Of a DNA stretch of 64,000 nucleotides, positions 51,936 to 62,725 are shown one piece after another. The stretch lies in the NCBI GenBank assembly GCA_022410635.1, contig JAJVDF010000254.1:1168093-1232092 (forward strand). The letters are read 5' to 3'. Under the pieces are notes generated by a model that had not been told where the DNA came from, searched no databases, and saw only the letters and a list, made by a program, of their open reading frames with translations. Positions within the stretch are counted from its first letter, which is position 1. Each line of letters starts with the position of its first letter. A program made the translations under genes and the position numbers. This DNA comes from Tretioscincus oriximinensis. Its lineage: Eukaryota; Chordata; Lepidosauria; Squamata; Gymnophthalmidae.

Positions 51936-52964
51936 CCACACATCTGGTATGATTCATAAGCTTGTTTAAAGCACTCTCAAACCAAGGCTGGTCAAGCACA
52001 TGAGGTTTTCCTACCTGGATGTTACTGGCATGTTCCAACATTATGATTGCTCTGTCCCCCATTACAATGTAGGTTTTGGATTGCATCAGGAAAAAAGGTG
52101 TGATGAACTGGTAACTCCTGATCCTTTCTGAGATCCTCCATATTCCCATTCCCAAACTTTGAAAGAAGTCTCCAGCACAAGACAATGCAAAAACTCATAC
52201 TGAGCATGCACAGGACTTACTTCCTGGTTAGTTGGTGCAGAATCACATAGTGAGCATGCTCAGGATTTACTTCCTTGTTAGTCATCTCATCTGTTCTACA
52301 TAGATTTAAAGGTTTTCAAATGGTTTGCTTGTGACAGGATGAGGTTATGTACGCATGGGCTCGCGATCTGGTTATTTCGGAACTTAACACTATTGTGGTT
52401 TTTAACACACATGGAGGGAGCTAAAGCACACACCAACCTGTCCTATCCAGTATTTTCCTCATGTGAATGGAATCTAGCAAGCTTGTTAAAGTTCAAGATA
52501 TACCAACTCCTTCCCATGTTTATGTCCTCAAAATGTATCTCCAACAGAGTGAGCTGAAATGTGAGCAGATTGCAGGGAAAAGCCCCGTCAGCAAAGCAAA
52601 AGGAAGAGAAATTGGAGGAAGTTTGCAAACCCCATTTGTGAAGGCTTAAGCGGTTGACAAAAGGCACCAGCACTCTCCTGCTTTTGAGATAACGGATGAT
52701 CTGATGGCAGAGCCTCGATGAGCGATAAACTGAATCACAATGGAAATAAATCCAGAGGGATTAGAAAAAGAAAGGAGGGGAAAGTAAGTCTACACAATTC
52801 CATTTCTGGCAGCCATTAGAAAAATGCTCTTGGGTTACAGGGGCCAGAAGGTGAAAGATTCAAGTAAACTAAACCAAACTGGTCATAGATCAAGCAGGAG
52901 CTGTAGAAGATGGCCGGGGGAGGTTCTGGGGTTTTTATTTTGCATTCCTAATATTGATGTTTGC
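51936..52964. other. Unannotated sequence
   Basis: The direct near-repeat gagcatgcacaggacttact at 52203 and gagcatgctcaggatttact at 52253 is noted. No repeat family or gene is recognised. Confidence 0.35.
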
Positions 52965-53220
52965 TGAGAGCCAGTCTGGAGTGCCAGACTCTTAACTGGA
53001 AGTCTCCTGGTTCAATTCTGCACTTCTCCACAAAAGCCAGCTGGGTGACCTTGCTCTAGTCACAGTTCTTCGGAGCTCTCTCAGCCCCACTTATTTCACA
53101 AGATGTCTGTTATGAGAAGAAGAACAGAAGGTTATGGAAGCCACTTTCCCTTAGGGTTGAGGAAAGTGAGATATAAAAGCAACTCTTTCTCCTCCTCCTT
53201 CTCTTTCATTCATACTATAA
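52965..53220 (+). repeat. SINE-C, full-length-like
   Basis: Head gagagccagtctggagtgcc, agactcttaactggaagtct, box B-like ggttcaattctgcac, tail ttgaggaaagtgagatataa, CTC/CTT end. Confidence 0.85.
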
Positions 53221-53710
53221 TAGCATTGTGGAGATTCAGCAGTGCTAGTGCTAGAAAGGTAGTGATATAATAATGATGACATTGAGTGGTGGGTCTTTTT
53301 GCTAATACTTTTATTCAACTTACGTAACGTCCAGTCTTAGTATTATGATGACATTATCTGCACATTCACTATGGGAGATTTAGAGACCTCTACCCATGCT
53401 TTGTGATCCTTTGCTTTCTCTTTAGCAAAAGTGGAGGCTATGGGAAGTCATTCAGCTGTTTAATCCTGTTGAGGATTAAGCAGTGATGGTGAAAGATAAA
53501 AAATGAGATTTTATCATTCAAGTGAGTTTAAAGATTGGTTTTCCCACTGAATTCACCCATCTGACAAGAGTTGTCAGCAGCCAGTTAGAACAGGCATACA
53601 GATCAGCCAATCACAAGGAAGTATTTGCAACAATGTTTCATAATCTATGCAGACAATTTCATGGTAAAGAGAAGTAATTTCCTCAGATATGAGGGCAGCC
53701 AACAATGACA
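53221..53710. other. Unannotated sequence
   Basis: Nothing recognised. Confidence 0.3.
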
Positions 53711-53714
53711 GTGG

Positions 53715-54035
53715 AAGAAGGAGGAGGAGGGGGGAAGGGGAGGAGAGGGAGAATCTTCTATTTATATTCCACTCTTGGTGTACAGAGCAGCTTATAATGT
53801 TAATTGTTGCCCAAAAACATACATCTCTTCTATGTTCCCCACCAGATTAGTGGTGGTACTCATGAATTTGCTTGAAATGTAGATTGCAAATCTACTTTCT
53901 TTCTAACAGCCGAGTTGCCAAAGCCGAGGCCAGTAGAGGTTGCTCACCTCTCTCTGTGGGCGACCCAGGACTTTGAGAATGGATCACTCACATGAAAGGC
54001 CGATTCTTAACACCTGAGCCATTCCTGCCAGTGTA
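53715..54035 (-). repeat. SINE-B with GGA-rich tail
   Basis: A GGA/GGG-rich run (53717-53752) replaces (GAA)n; then the SINE-B complement ttctatttatattccactct, agtggtggtactcatgaatt and cgattcttaacacctgagcc. Confidence 0.8.
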
Positions 54036-54585
54036 AGGCATTCTAGCATCAGATATGGAAGAAGCACAACAATAGGCAGCCATTTGAAGATAACAGGTTT
54101 AGGAAAAACACACCAATAATTAAGCTCCCATGTGCCAAAGTTGTTAGACCAGAAATCAACTTGGTGTTTGGAATTCTGTAATAGCATTTTTGGGCAGCTG
54201 CTCTGATGACTATTCAATGATTTAGCCAGCCTTGAGAGACGCCCAGTCGCACCTCTACCCAGGTGAACGTTCCTAAATAGCTGCAGGTGCCTCAGAAAGT
54301 AAGAGTTAATGATGAGTTGGGGGGAGGGGGGGGACATTTATTTGATTGACAGCCAGCAACTCCAGCTATTTGGAACTGTGGCCTTGAGATCTGGAAATAG
54401 GATAGATTCAGCTTGATTAAACCCCAGGGATGCCAGTAGAGTACAGAGAGGCCCAGGATTTCAGAACAAATGCATGCGGCTTATGGTTTCAGAAAATGTG
54501 CGTCCATTTCCTCATAGGCAATTGCTGGCAAAATACGTGACTTGCTTGATAACCCTTCGAGGCCAGGAAATCTAAGTGAGCCCTG
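54036..54585. other. Unannotated sequence
   Basis: Nothing recognised; the 117-codon minus frame at 53984-54337 overlaps the SINE and shows no domain. Confidence 0.3.
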
Positions 54586-54587
54586 GA

Positions 54588-55129
54588 TAGACTGACCAGA
54601 TTTTCTGGGACCCAAACCAGGGTAATTAATATTAATGCTAATTTGCATATTCATAAATATGCGAATTACCCACCAACATGCATTCCCTTCCAAAATTCCC
54701 GCCCGAGAAATCGGTGAAGCATGTGAGAATTTTTTTAACTGAGAATTTTTTGAGTACATCAGAATTTTTTAATTTTTTTACAGAGAGGAAGGTGCCTTCA
54801 GAAACTGATCTCCAGTTGCCAGAACCTCCTAGTGGTGGTGCAGCAATTAAAAAAAATTTTTTTTAATTGTGCGAGAAAGTTTTGAAGTGTGTGAGAATTT
54901 TTATTTTTTACTGAGGGGAGGGTACTTCTGGAGCTGGTCTCAGATGCCAGAGCCCCCTAGTGGTGCTGCAGTGAATTTCTTTCAAAAAAAATTAAAAACA
55001 ATTTTTTTTTCAAAAAATATTTTTTAATTTTTTTCCCTCAGCAAAAACCAGGGAAATGGCATGCCCTCCCCCCCCCCCCCACCAGGAGGGTGGGGTAGAC
55101 ACTCCCAAAGGGGGCATCTGGTCAACCTA
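54588..55129. mobile_element. TIR-2L element, 542 bp
   Basis: Begins TAGACTGACCAGATTTTC and ends GGGGCATCTGGTCAACCTA. Contains two partial internal copies of a segment around ccttcagaaactgat and cttctggagctggtct, ctagtggtg. Adjacent octamers GCCCTGGA and GTCTTGCA match at 5 of 8, so any duplication is decayed. Relative of 30750-31533. Confidence 0.7.
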
Positions 55130-55189
55130 GTCTTGCAGAAATGCATGTTTCCAACATCATGCTTCATTCTGCCTGTATTTTAATAGAAG

Positions 55190-56075
55190 GTGGAGCTAAG
55201 AGCCGTTTGCAATCAATAAATATCTGAAGTGGTGTCTTTTCCCATATAGACCTGCCCATGCACAGAGATCTCAAGGAGAAGGAGTTCTATTAATTCCTCC
55301 CCTTGCAGGGATGCAAGGGGTATGGGGCTGCAGGACGGCCCTCTCTACGGTGGCTCTCACACTCTGGAGCAGTCTCTATCTCAAGGCTCACCAAATGCCT
55401 ACACTGTATGGTTTTCAGTGCCTGGTGAAAATATTCCTCTTCACTTAGACTTTTGATTCTTTGCTCCTTCTGCAGCCTGTCCTTCCAGGAAGGGAGGATG
55501 TGAGGGAGGGTGACTATGTATCTTTTAAAATGTTTTATTAAAGGGTCTTATGGGCAGCCCTTATTGAATTAGCTAGGATAAACAAAAAGGGACGATGGAA
55601 CTATGGTGGGGCTATTTGAGAGAAATTATGACGAATGAGGTGATAAGAGAAAAAAGACTATGGTATCTTTACAAGTCATTCCTGACAGGAAGAAGTGGTC
55701 AATAAATTGGCAGAAATTAAAGGAGTGTTCCTTTTCAGGCAATTTCAATCCTCCGTTGCTCCATTCTATATTCCACATCTTCCAACTTGGAATTATTATG
55801 TAAATATGTCATTTCCTCAGGTATCCTGATCGGGAGGGTGGGGGGAGGATGTTTCTTTGTATGTATGTGTCTGTTTTTATTTATGTATGTTTGCACTTGT
55901 TTGTGAGTAATAAAAAAAAATTGTTTTGAAAATTAAATTAAAATAAAATGTTTTATTAATGTGTATTTTGTGCGAGAGTGTTTATGTGTTTAATTTCTGG
56001 AGGTTCTGGTACCCGCCTTGGAACCAATGATGAAGGGAGGCATATAAACAATTTTAAATAAGTAAATAAATGGGA
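55190..56075 (+). repeat. L2-like LINE 3' part split by an L1-like insertion
   Basis: 55190-55541 holds a diverged L2 C-terminal and 3' UTR segment (ctgaagtggtgtcttttccc, tctggagcagtctctatctc). 55960-56075 is the 3' end (acccgccttggaaccaatga, gaagggaggcatataaac, aagtaaataaatg). Confidence 0.65.
55542..55944 (+). mobile_element. L1-like 5'-truncated insertion, 403 bp
   Basis: Bounded by a perfect 15-bp duplication AAAATGTTTTATTAA (55527-55541 and 55945-55959). The 3' end is A-rich (gagtaataaaaaaaaattg, then aaattaaattaaaat) after a G-rich patch (gggagggtggggggagg). Duplication length, truncation and A-rich end fit target-primed reverse transcription; the L1 assignment is by resemblance only. 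Confidence 0.7.
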
Positions 56076-56604
56076 ACTGGGGAAGTAGGTAGCATGCAGC
56101 TTAAGCTACACAGTGACTTAAAGTAACTGTGGCATGCTCCTACTAAGCATATAGTGTATATTGTTATCAAGTTGTCATAATTGGATTACCGTACCTCCCT
56201 GGGAACAATAAAATTACAGCCAGCCTCTCGTTCTACTCACCTGCAAGGAAGGACACACCGTTGTTCTGCAGTCTGACCCTGAGCTGCTTGAACAAACAGA
56301 GGGGTTCCTCACAGCCGTTTAACGGCTAAGTATGAAATTCCTCAGACACAAGAATATCATGTAACTAAAAGCCTTGTCACGTTGGGCATGACTCACTTGG
56401 GTTTTATAGGCCAGGCATCTACTGAGACGGCTTCTGATTGGCCAGGAGGATCGATCGATACATGTTTTGCATTTCCAAGGAACATTTTGAATGTGGGAAA
56501 ACAAGCACAGCTTACTTAAGGAATACTGAGTAAGAAGCTTAGAGAGAAAAAAATGTTTGTAGTTGTTATTTTATTTCAATTCGAATATTTATTTATTTAT
56601 TGAG
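56076..56604. other. Unannotated sequence
   Basis: Nothing recognised. Confidence 0.3.
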
Positions 56605-56835
56605 GAATTTAAGAACATAAGAACATAAGAAGAGCCATATTGGATCAGGCCAGAGCCCATCAAGTCCAGCATTCTGTCTCACACAGAGGGCCACCAGATG
56701 CACCTGGGCAGTCCGAACAGAGGAAAGCAAAATATGCTCCTGTTCATGACTCCCTGCAAATGTTATCTCAGGAGTCCTGCCTGTTGCTCCATCCCGGAGG
56801 CAACATCCAGACATCCATTCTAGTATCCATCCATT
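56605..56835 (-). repeat. CR1-like LINE 3' UTR
   Basis: Tail aagaacataagaacataaga and the full 3' UTR up to gcaacatccagacatccatt, ctagtatccatcca. Confidence 0.85.
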
Positions 56836-57035
56836 TATATGGGATTTATATCCCAGCCCTCATAAAAACACATTAGGGTTTGTTTGTTAAAGTGTCCTAG
56901 CCTCTCATCCTTCCATCTACCTCCCACCTACCCTGGAAGGACAAATGCAGAGGCAGCTAAGAGTCAGAAACTTTGGTAAAGTGGTATGTTTTTACCAAGC
57001 GCCTAAAGCTACTCAGTGTAGGTGCCTGGTGGACC
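56836..57035 (-). repeat. Possible L2-like 3' region
   Basis: ttatatgggatttatatccc, agccctcataaaaacacatt, then agagtcagaaactttggtaa and ttaccaagcgcctaaagct resemble the L2 3' region at 26755-26830. Confidence 0.45.
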
Positions 57036-57039
57036 TCTT

Positions 57040-57040
<1 letters not shown>

Positions 57041-57087
<47 letters not shown>

Positions 57088-57159
57088 ATGATGTTTGTTT
57101 GTTTGTTTATTTGTTTGGTTATGACGATGACGATGACGACGATGATGACGATGATGATT
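57041..57159. repeat. Compound microsatellite (GAT)n-(GTTT)n-(GAY)n
   Basis: Pure GAT triplets at 57041-57084, GTTT units at 57090-57118, then mixed GAC/GAT at 57121-57159. Low-complexity frames on both strands are artefacts. Confidence 0.95.
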
Positions 57160-58074
57160 TTGGTTGGTTGACAAATGTTCAGCTTCAAGCAACTTTTCTT
57201 CTCTCCTCCTTCCTTTAACCCCACCAAGAGATTCCCCGTTTTTCTGGCTTTCTGCCATCCCCGTAATATTGTTCATACATCCAAGGTTTCTTTTAGCAAT
57301 TTTAATGCACTCTTTTGATTCAATCCGGGCACGGTCTGTGTGGTCTGTTTCATTCCTAGCCTTGTTCCCTTTCCTAGGCCGACTCTGTTCTCCCCAATGC
57401 GTGCCTATGTGGCCCATGTGCAGAATCCACCTAACATGCACAGACCCCGTTGCTTTCTCCGGCGTCACATTCTTTGTTCTTCCAATACCACGTCCTGCCT
57501 AATATGTAAACAGTCTAAAGTCTCTGCAAACACAGCAAGTGTTTTTCTTCCTCACTTAGTACAATTGCATTATGTTCTGTTGTGTGTGTGATTTTTGTTT
57601 GTTTGCGCTTTCTTCTCTCCCACAATACAGCTAAATAGACATCTGCATCCCTTTCTTACAAAATGACCCTCGATTCTGAACTGGCCCGTTCCGTTTGGAA
57701 GCATTTCTGGACACTACATCCAGCAGGCATTTTGAACAAGACAGATCTGTACATCTCAATGTTTATTTTTTATTTGGGTTGTCAAGCAAACTATGCATTC
57801 TTTTCTAGTTTTACAATGCATACACATGACACAGCCTCTTGACATTTTTTTCCTTTTTCTTCCTCTTCTTCTTCCCCTTCTCCCCCCAAGGGTAACTTTC
57901 TAAATTTCTTACATTGTGAAAATATTACACTGAGAAAATTAATCTAATTTTCAATTTCTCATTTTCACTCCTAAACTTATTTTCTAAATATGTTCTCACT
58001 ATCCCCCTGTTTTCTTTGCACATTCTAGTCTTTTCTACATTATTTGCTTTGTTAATATGACAACGGTAGTAGCT
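57160..58074. other. Unannotated low-repeat sequence
   Basis: Two overlapping plus frames (57164-57502 and 57340-57591) show no domain. CT-rich near 57850-57890. Confidence 0.35.
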
Positions 58075-58365
58075 AGCAACCTGGTTAGCTTCAAGACAGA
58101 ATTAGACACATTCATAGTCCACAAGGGTAGAAAGAACTACTAGGATGGATTTTTGATACTGCCTCCAGGATGGAGCAACAGGCAGGATTCCTGAAATACC
58201 ATTTGCAGAGTGTCAAGAACAGGTGAAGATTTTTCCTTCTTTCATTCCAGACTGCTCAGCTGCAATTGGTGGGCTACTGCATGAGACAGAAGGCTGGGCT
58301 AGATGGCCTCAGGCCACATTCAGCAGGGCTCCTCTTATGTTTTGTTATGTTCTTATGACTATTTG
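58075..58365 (+). repeat. CR1-like LINE, C-terminus and 3' UTR
   Basis: gtagctagcaacctggttag, cttcaagacagaattagaca, ggatggagcaacaggcagga, taccatttgcagag and the octamer tail ttatgttcttatga. Confidence 0.85.
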
Positions 58366-58861
58366 CAATCTCTACTGCTAGCACAGTACACCTCAAACAG
58401 CTGAACAGCTTATTCAAGAGTCTTTGATGAGGGTCTTGGTCAAAAGCCTCCTAGAAAGCCACTGTACCCTATGGACTCTTGATATTACTGACTTCACTCG
58501 AGAATCCAGGTTTCCTGCACTACTCTTCCAAACCCTGCAAAACCAATTGCCTTCAGGGTGGGATGGCCAGTCCTTTACCTTGATGCTCCACTGATTGGAC
58601 GACTGTATCTTAATCCCACTTCTTGGCCATTTCCAATTGGACAATCCTGCATTTTTCACAGGTGATGCTAATGAACTCTCTAATCCAGGGGTGGGGAACC
58701 TAAGACCTGGGTTCCATTGGTCTGCCCACTGCCTACTCTCTGAGTAACCATATTGCATGCTGGTATGTGCCAGAAAAGCCATTAGGTTTATCTAGTTCAG
58801 TAATAGTTCCTCACTTTATTAAACATGAAGTGAAATAGAAAAAGAGAAATGAGGGAGGTCT
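58366..58861. other. Unannotated sequence
   Basis: A caggggtggggaaccta word (58687) resembles some hAT ends but no partner end or duplication was found. The 122-codon minus frame has no domain. Confidence 0.35.
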
Positions 58862-61026
58862 AGTGAAAATTGAAAATGATTGTAAGATCTTCAGAGTGAT
58901 CTATTGAAATTGGGTGAGTGAGCATCAAAGTGGCAAATGCACTTCAGTTTAAGCAAGTTCAAGGTCACGCACATTGGGGCAAAGAACCCCAATGGTAGGT
59001 GGTAGGAGTAGCAACTACTCCTACCACCTGATGGAAACTAAGCTTTCTGTGACCAAGCAAGAAAAGGATCTTGGGGCATTGGTGGACAAGTTCATGTTGG
59101 GGATAATTAGGAAAGGAATCGAAAACAAGTCTGCAAATGTTGTTTTGACTCTTTATAAATCTGTGGTGAGGCCACATTTGGAATACTGTGTTCAATTCTG
59201 GTCACCACATCTCAAGAGGGATATAAGAGGACAGACTTTGTCCTGGATTGGAAACTGGCTAAAAGATAGAAAACAGAGGGTAGTATTAAATGGACAGTTC
59301 TCCGAGTGGAAAGAGGTAAGAAGTGGGGTACCCCAGGGATCTGTACTGGGACCCTTGCTTTTCAATATATTTATAAATGATCTGGATGCCGAGGTAAATA
59401 GTGAAGTAGCCAAGTTTGCTGACGACACTAAACTGTTCAGGGTAGTGAAAACTGAAAATGATTGTAAGGCACTCCAGAGTGATTTATTGAAATTGGGTGA
59501 GTGGGCATCAAAGTGGCAAATGCACTTCAACTTAAGCAAGTGCAAGGTCATGCATATTGGGGCAAAGAACCCAAAATACTCCTACCACCTGATGGGAACC
59601 AAGCTTTCTGTGACCGAGCAAGAAAAGGATCTTGGGGTGTTAGTGGGCAATTCAATGAAAATGTCAACCCAGTGTGCAGCAGCTGCAAAAAAGGCAAATT
59701 CCATGTTGGGGATAATTAGGAAAGGAATCGAAAATAAGTCAGCAAATGTTGTTTTGCCTCTTTATAAATCTGTGGTGAGGCCACATTTGGAATACTGTGT
59801 TCAATTCTGGTCACCACATCTCAAGAGGGATATAAGAGGACAGACTTTGTCCTGGATTGGAAACTGGCTAAAAGATAGAAAACAGAGGGTAGTATTAAAT
59901 GGACAGTTCTCCGAGTGGAAAGAGGTAAGAAGTGGGGTACCCCAGGGATCTGTACTGGGACCCTTGCTTTTCAATATATTTATAAATGATCTGGATGCCG
60001 AGGTAAATAGTGAAGTAGCCAAGTTTGCTGACGACACTAAACTGTTCAGGGTAGTGAAAACTGAAAATGATTGTAAGGCACTCCAGAGTGATTTATTGAA
60101 ATTGGGTGAGTGGGCATCAAAGTGGCAAATGCACTTCAATTTAAGCAAGTGCAAGGTCACGCACATTGGGGCAAAGAACCCCAATGGTAGGTGGTAGGAG
60201 TAGCAACTACTCCTACCACCTGATGGAAACTAAGCTTTCTGTGACCAAGCAAGAAAAGGATCTTGGGGCATTGGTGGACAAGTTCATGTTGGGGATAATT
60301 AGGAAAGGAATCGAAAACAAGTCTGCAAATGTTGTTTTGACTCTTTATAAATCTGTGGTGAGGCCACATTTGGAATACTGTGTTCAATTCTGGTCACCAC
60401 ATCTCAAGAGGGATATTTTGGAACTGGAGAAGGTGCAGAAAAGGGCAACAAAAATGATCAAGGGTCTGGAGCACCTCCCTTACGAAGCAAGGCTGCAACG
60501 TCTGGGCCTCTTCAGCCTTGAAAGGCGACGTTTGAGAGGTGATCTGATTGAAGTGTACAAAATCATGCATGGGATGGACAGGGTAATAGAGAAAAAATGT
60601 TTTCTCTATCACACAACACAAGGACCAGAGGGCACTCCTTAAAACTGTTGGGTAGAAAAGTGAGAACAGACAAAGGGAAGTATTTTTTCACCCAGAGGGT
60701 CATCGGCCTGTGGAATTTACTTCCTGAAGAGGTAGTGGTAGCTAACAGCTTGGATAGTTTCAAGACAGGACTAGACAGGTTTATGGACACTAAGGGTATA
60801 AATGGATACTAAGATAGTTGTCTGGATGTAGCCTCCGGGATGGAGCAACAGGCAGGACTTTTGAAATACCATTTGCAGGGAGTCACGAACAGGAGCAGCA
60901 TATTTTGCTTACCTCTGTTCGGACTGCCCAGGTGCATCTGGTGGGCCTTTGTGTGACACAGAATGCTGGACTCGATGGGCTGTGGCCTGATCCAGTATGG
61001 CTCTTCTTATGTTCTTATGTTCTTAT
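58862..61026 (+). repeat. CR1 LINE with an internal tandem duplication
   Basis: 5'-truncated inside the RT. Blocks run R0 (58862-58990), A1 (58991-59220), R1 (59221-59570), B (59571-59829), R2 (59830-60182), A2 (60183-60412), then the ORF2 C-terminus to GINGY (60812), a 3' UTR and two TTCTTATG octamers (61008-61026). R is RT plus thumb coding; A and B are the following C-terminal segment. A1 and A2 read identical over about 230 bp; R1 and R2 over about 305 bp. Confidence 0.9.
58974..60197 (+). pseudogene. CR1 ORF2 fragment with two RT catalytic blocks (407 codons)
   Basis: The open frame holds the C-terminal segment ending YCVQFWSPHLKRDI (residues ~71-84), then RT palm motifs SGVPQGSVLGP (~117-127) and FADD (~148-151). 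It then passes through the C-terminal segment again and a second pair of the same motifs (~320-330 and ~351-354), 203 residues later. Normal CR1 ORF2 carries an endonuclease, one RT and one C-terminal region, about 900-1000 residues. The N-terminal endonuclease and half the RT are absent, so it cannot be active. The frame survives because the 609-bp repeat is a multiple of three. Confidence 0.85.
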
Positions 61027-61585
61027 GGAAATAGTAAAGGTGCAGAAAAGGGCAACAAGAATGATCAAGGGTCTGGAACACCTGCCTTTTGAAGTCAGGC
61101 TGCAATGTCTGGGCCTTTTCAACCTCAAAAGGCAACGTTTGAGAGGTGATCTGATTGGAAGTGTAAAAAATCATGCATGGGATGGATAGGGTGAATAGAG
61201 AAAAAATGTTTTCTCTATCACACAACTCAAGGACTAGAGGGCACTCCTTAAAACTGTTGGGTAAAAAAGTGAGAACAGACAAAGGAAAGGTTTTTTTTTT
61301 ACCCAGAGGATCTTTGGTCTGTGAAATTTACTTCCTGAAGAGGTGGTGGTAGCTAATAGCTTGGATACCTTCAACACAAGGCAAGACAGGTATATGGAAT
61401 GGGTACTACTAGGATGGATGTCTGGATGTTGCCTCATGCAGGCAGTCATGAAGAGGTGCATATTTTGCTTTCCTCTGTTTGGACTGCCCAAGTGCATCTG
61501 GTGTGCCTCTGTGTGAGACAGAATGCTGGACTAGATGGGCTGTGGCCAGATCCCGTATGGCTCTTCTTATGGTCTTATGTAGAAG
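61027..61585 (+). repeat. CR1 LINE inserted directly behind another CR1 tail
   Basis: Begins gaaatagtaaaggtgcagaa (QKRATRMIKGLEHLPFEVRL coding) immediately after the octamer tail of the previous CR1, and continues to its own tail ggctcttcttatggtcttat. The ORF is frameshifted and the 3' UTR has a deletion near 61435. Confidence 0.85.
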
Positions 61586-62402
61586 TGAAGTAGGTGGCAA
61601 GGAGATGGGGGAGCCTTGAAAAGTCCATAATTTTGTGGGTCTGGGTGGGGGAATGGCATGGGGAATGAGGGGTGTGTGACCTGAGTGAAGTGTATGACCT
61701 CGGCAGGAAGGGGTATGGCCTGAGTGGGATAGGGAGTGTGGCCTATGTGTTGGGAGGATATATGGCACTTGAGTGATTTTATATCCCCACCCCTGCTGTA
61801 TCCCCACCCCTGCTGTATTTGTATCCCCACCCCTGCTGTAATCCCTTCACACCTTCCCTAATCACTAATCTCTTCTCTCCCTCCCAATTGATTGAGTGAA
61901 ATCATCACGCGGTCCTGCTGTGTTTACTTTGAGAGATCATCTGTTTGCATTTGTGATCAATCTCTGCACACCAGTTCCTGCTGCCATCTTGTCAATGCGG
62001 TGCCTCTTGCCACACCTCAGTACTCCAGATCTGACCTAATGAAATTTGATGGTTGCCTGTTGTGATTTGTATCGTGCATGTGTTATCCTGTCCCTGCACC
62101 TCTTGCTCCCTTTCAACTCGTTTTGGGATTTATATGGATTTGTTTTGGATTTACATGGATTCTTTTCAGTTTGCTGTGATGTCTTCTCCTTTGGAATTGA
62201 CCCAAAGCCTTGTTGTTGACAATAAAGTGCTTGCAAGTGCTCTCATGTTCAGTGGCATAATTCCAAGATAGCACACTGGGCAATGAATCCCCGTTTGGAC
62301 CAATTTGTCTCTTCTTGATCCATCAATTCAGTTTACTAAGGCGTGCAAGGATCTCCTCCCTGGTTACTTGTGTCCAGTTTATTTATTGTGATGGTTTCCT
62401 GA
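61586..62402. other. Unannotated sequence
   Basis: Three short direct repeats of tatccccacccctgctgta occur at 61782-61840. Otherwise nothing is recognised. Confidence 0.4.
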
Positions 62403-62725
62403 AAAGAAGGAGGAGGAGGAAGGAAGGAAGGAAGGAAGGAAGAAGGAAAAGAACCTGTTTTTTTATACCCGCTTTTATTTCCCGAAGGGACTCAGAGCGA
62501 TTAATTTTCACCTGAAGGCTTACATCTATTCTATCTTCCCCACTAGATTAATGGTGGTACTCATTTATCTACTTGAAATGTAGGTTGCAAATTTACTTTC
62601 TTTCGAATAGCTGAGTAGGCTAGAGATGAAGGCCAGTAGAGGGTGCTTACTCCTCTTCATTTCTGACACAGAGCCTTGAATCCGGATTTCTCAGTTGTCT
62701 CCTTAGCGATGGTGCCATTCATGAC
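62403..62725 (-). repeat. SINE-B with (GGAA)n tail
   Basis: The tail expanded to ggaaggaaggaaggaaggaa (62420-62445). The body complement includes tagattaatggtggtactca, tttcgaatagctgagtaggc, and a head complement near 62700-62722 (ccttagcgatggtgccattc). Confidence 0.85.

Noticed and set aside
57009..57468. Poly-aspartate, poly-isoleucine and poly-histidine frames
   Set aside because: Artefacts of the GAT microsatellite; no domain in the adjoining sequence.
58687..58760. hAT element starting caggggtggggaaccta
   Set aside because: No matching right end or 8-bp duplication could be located.
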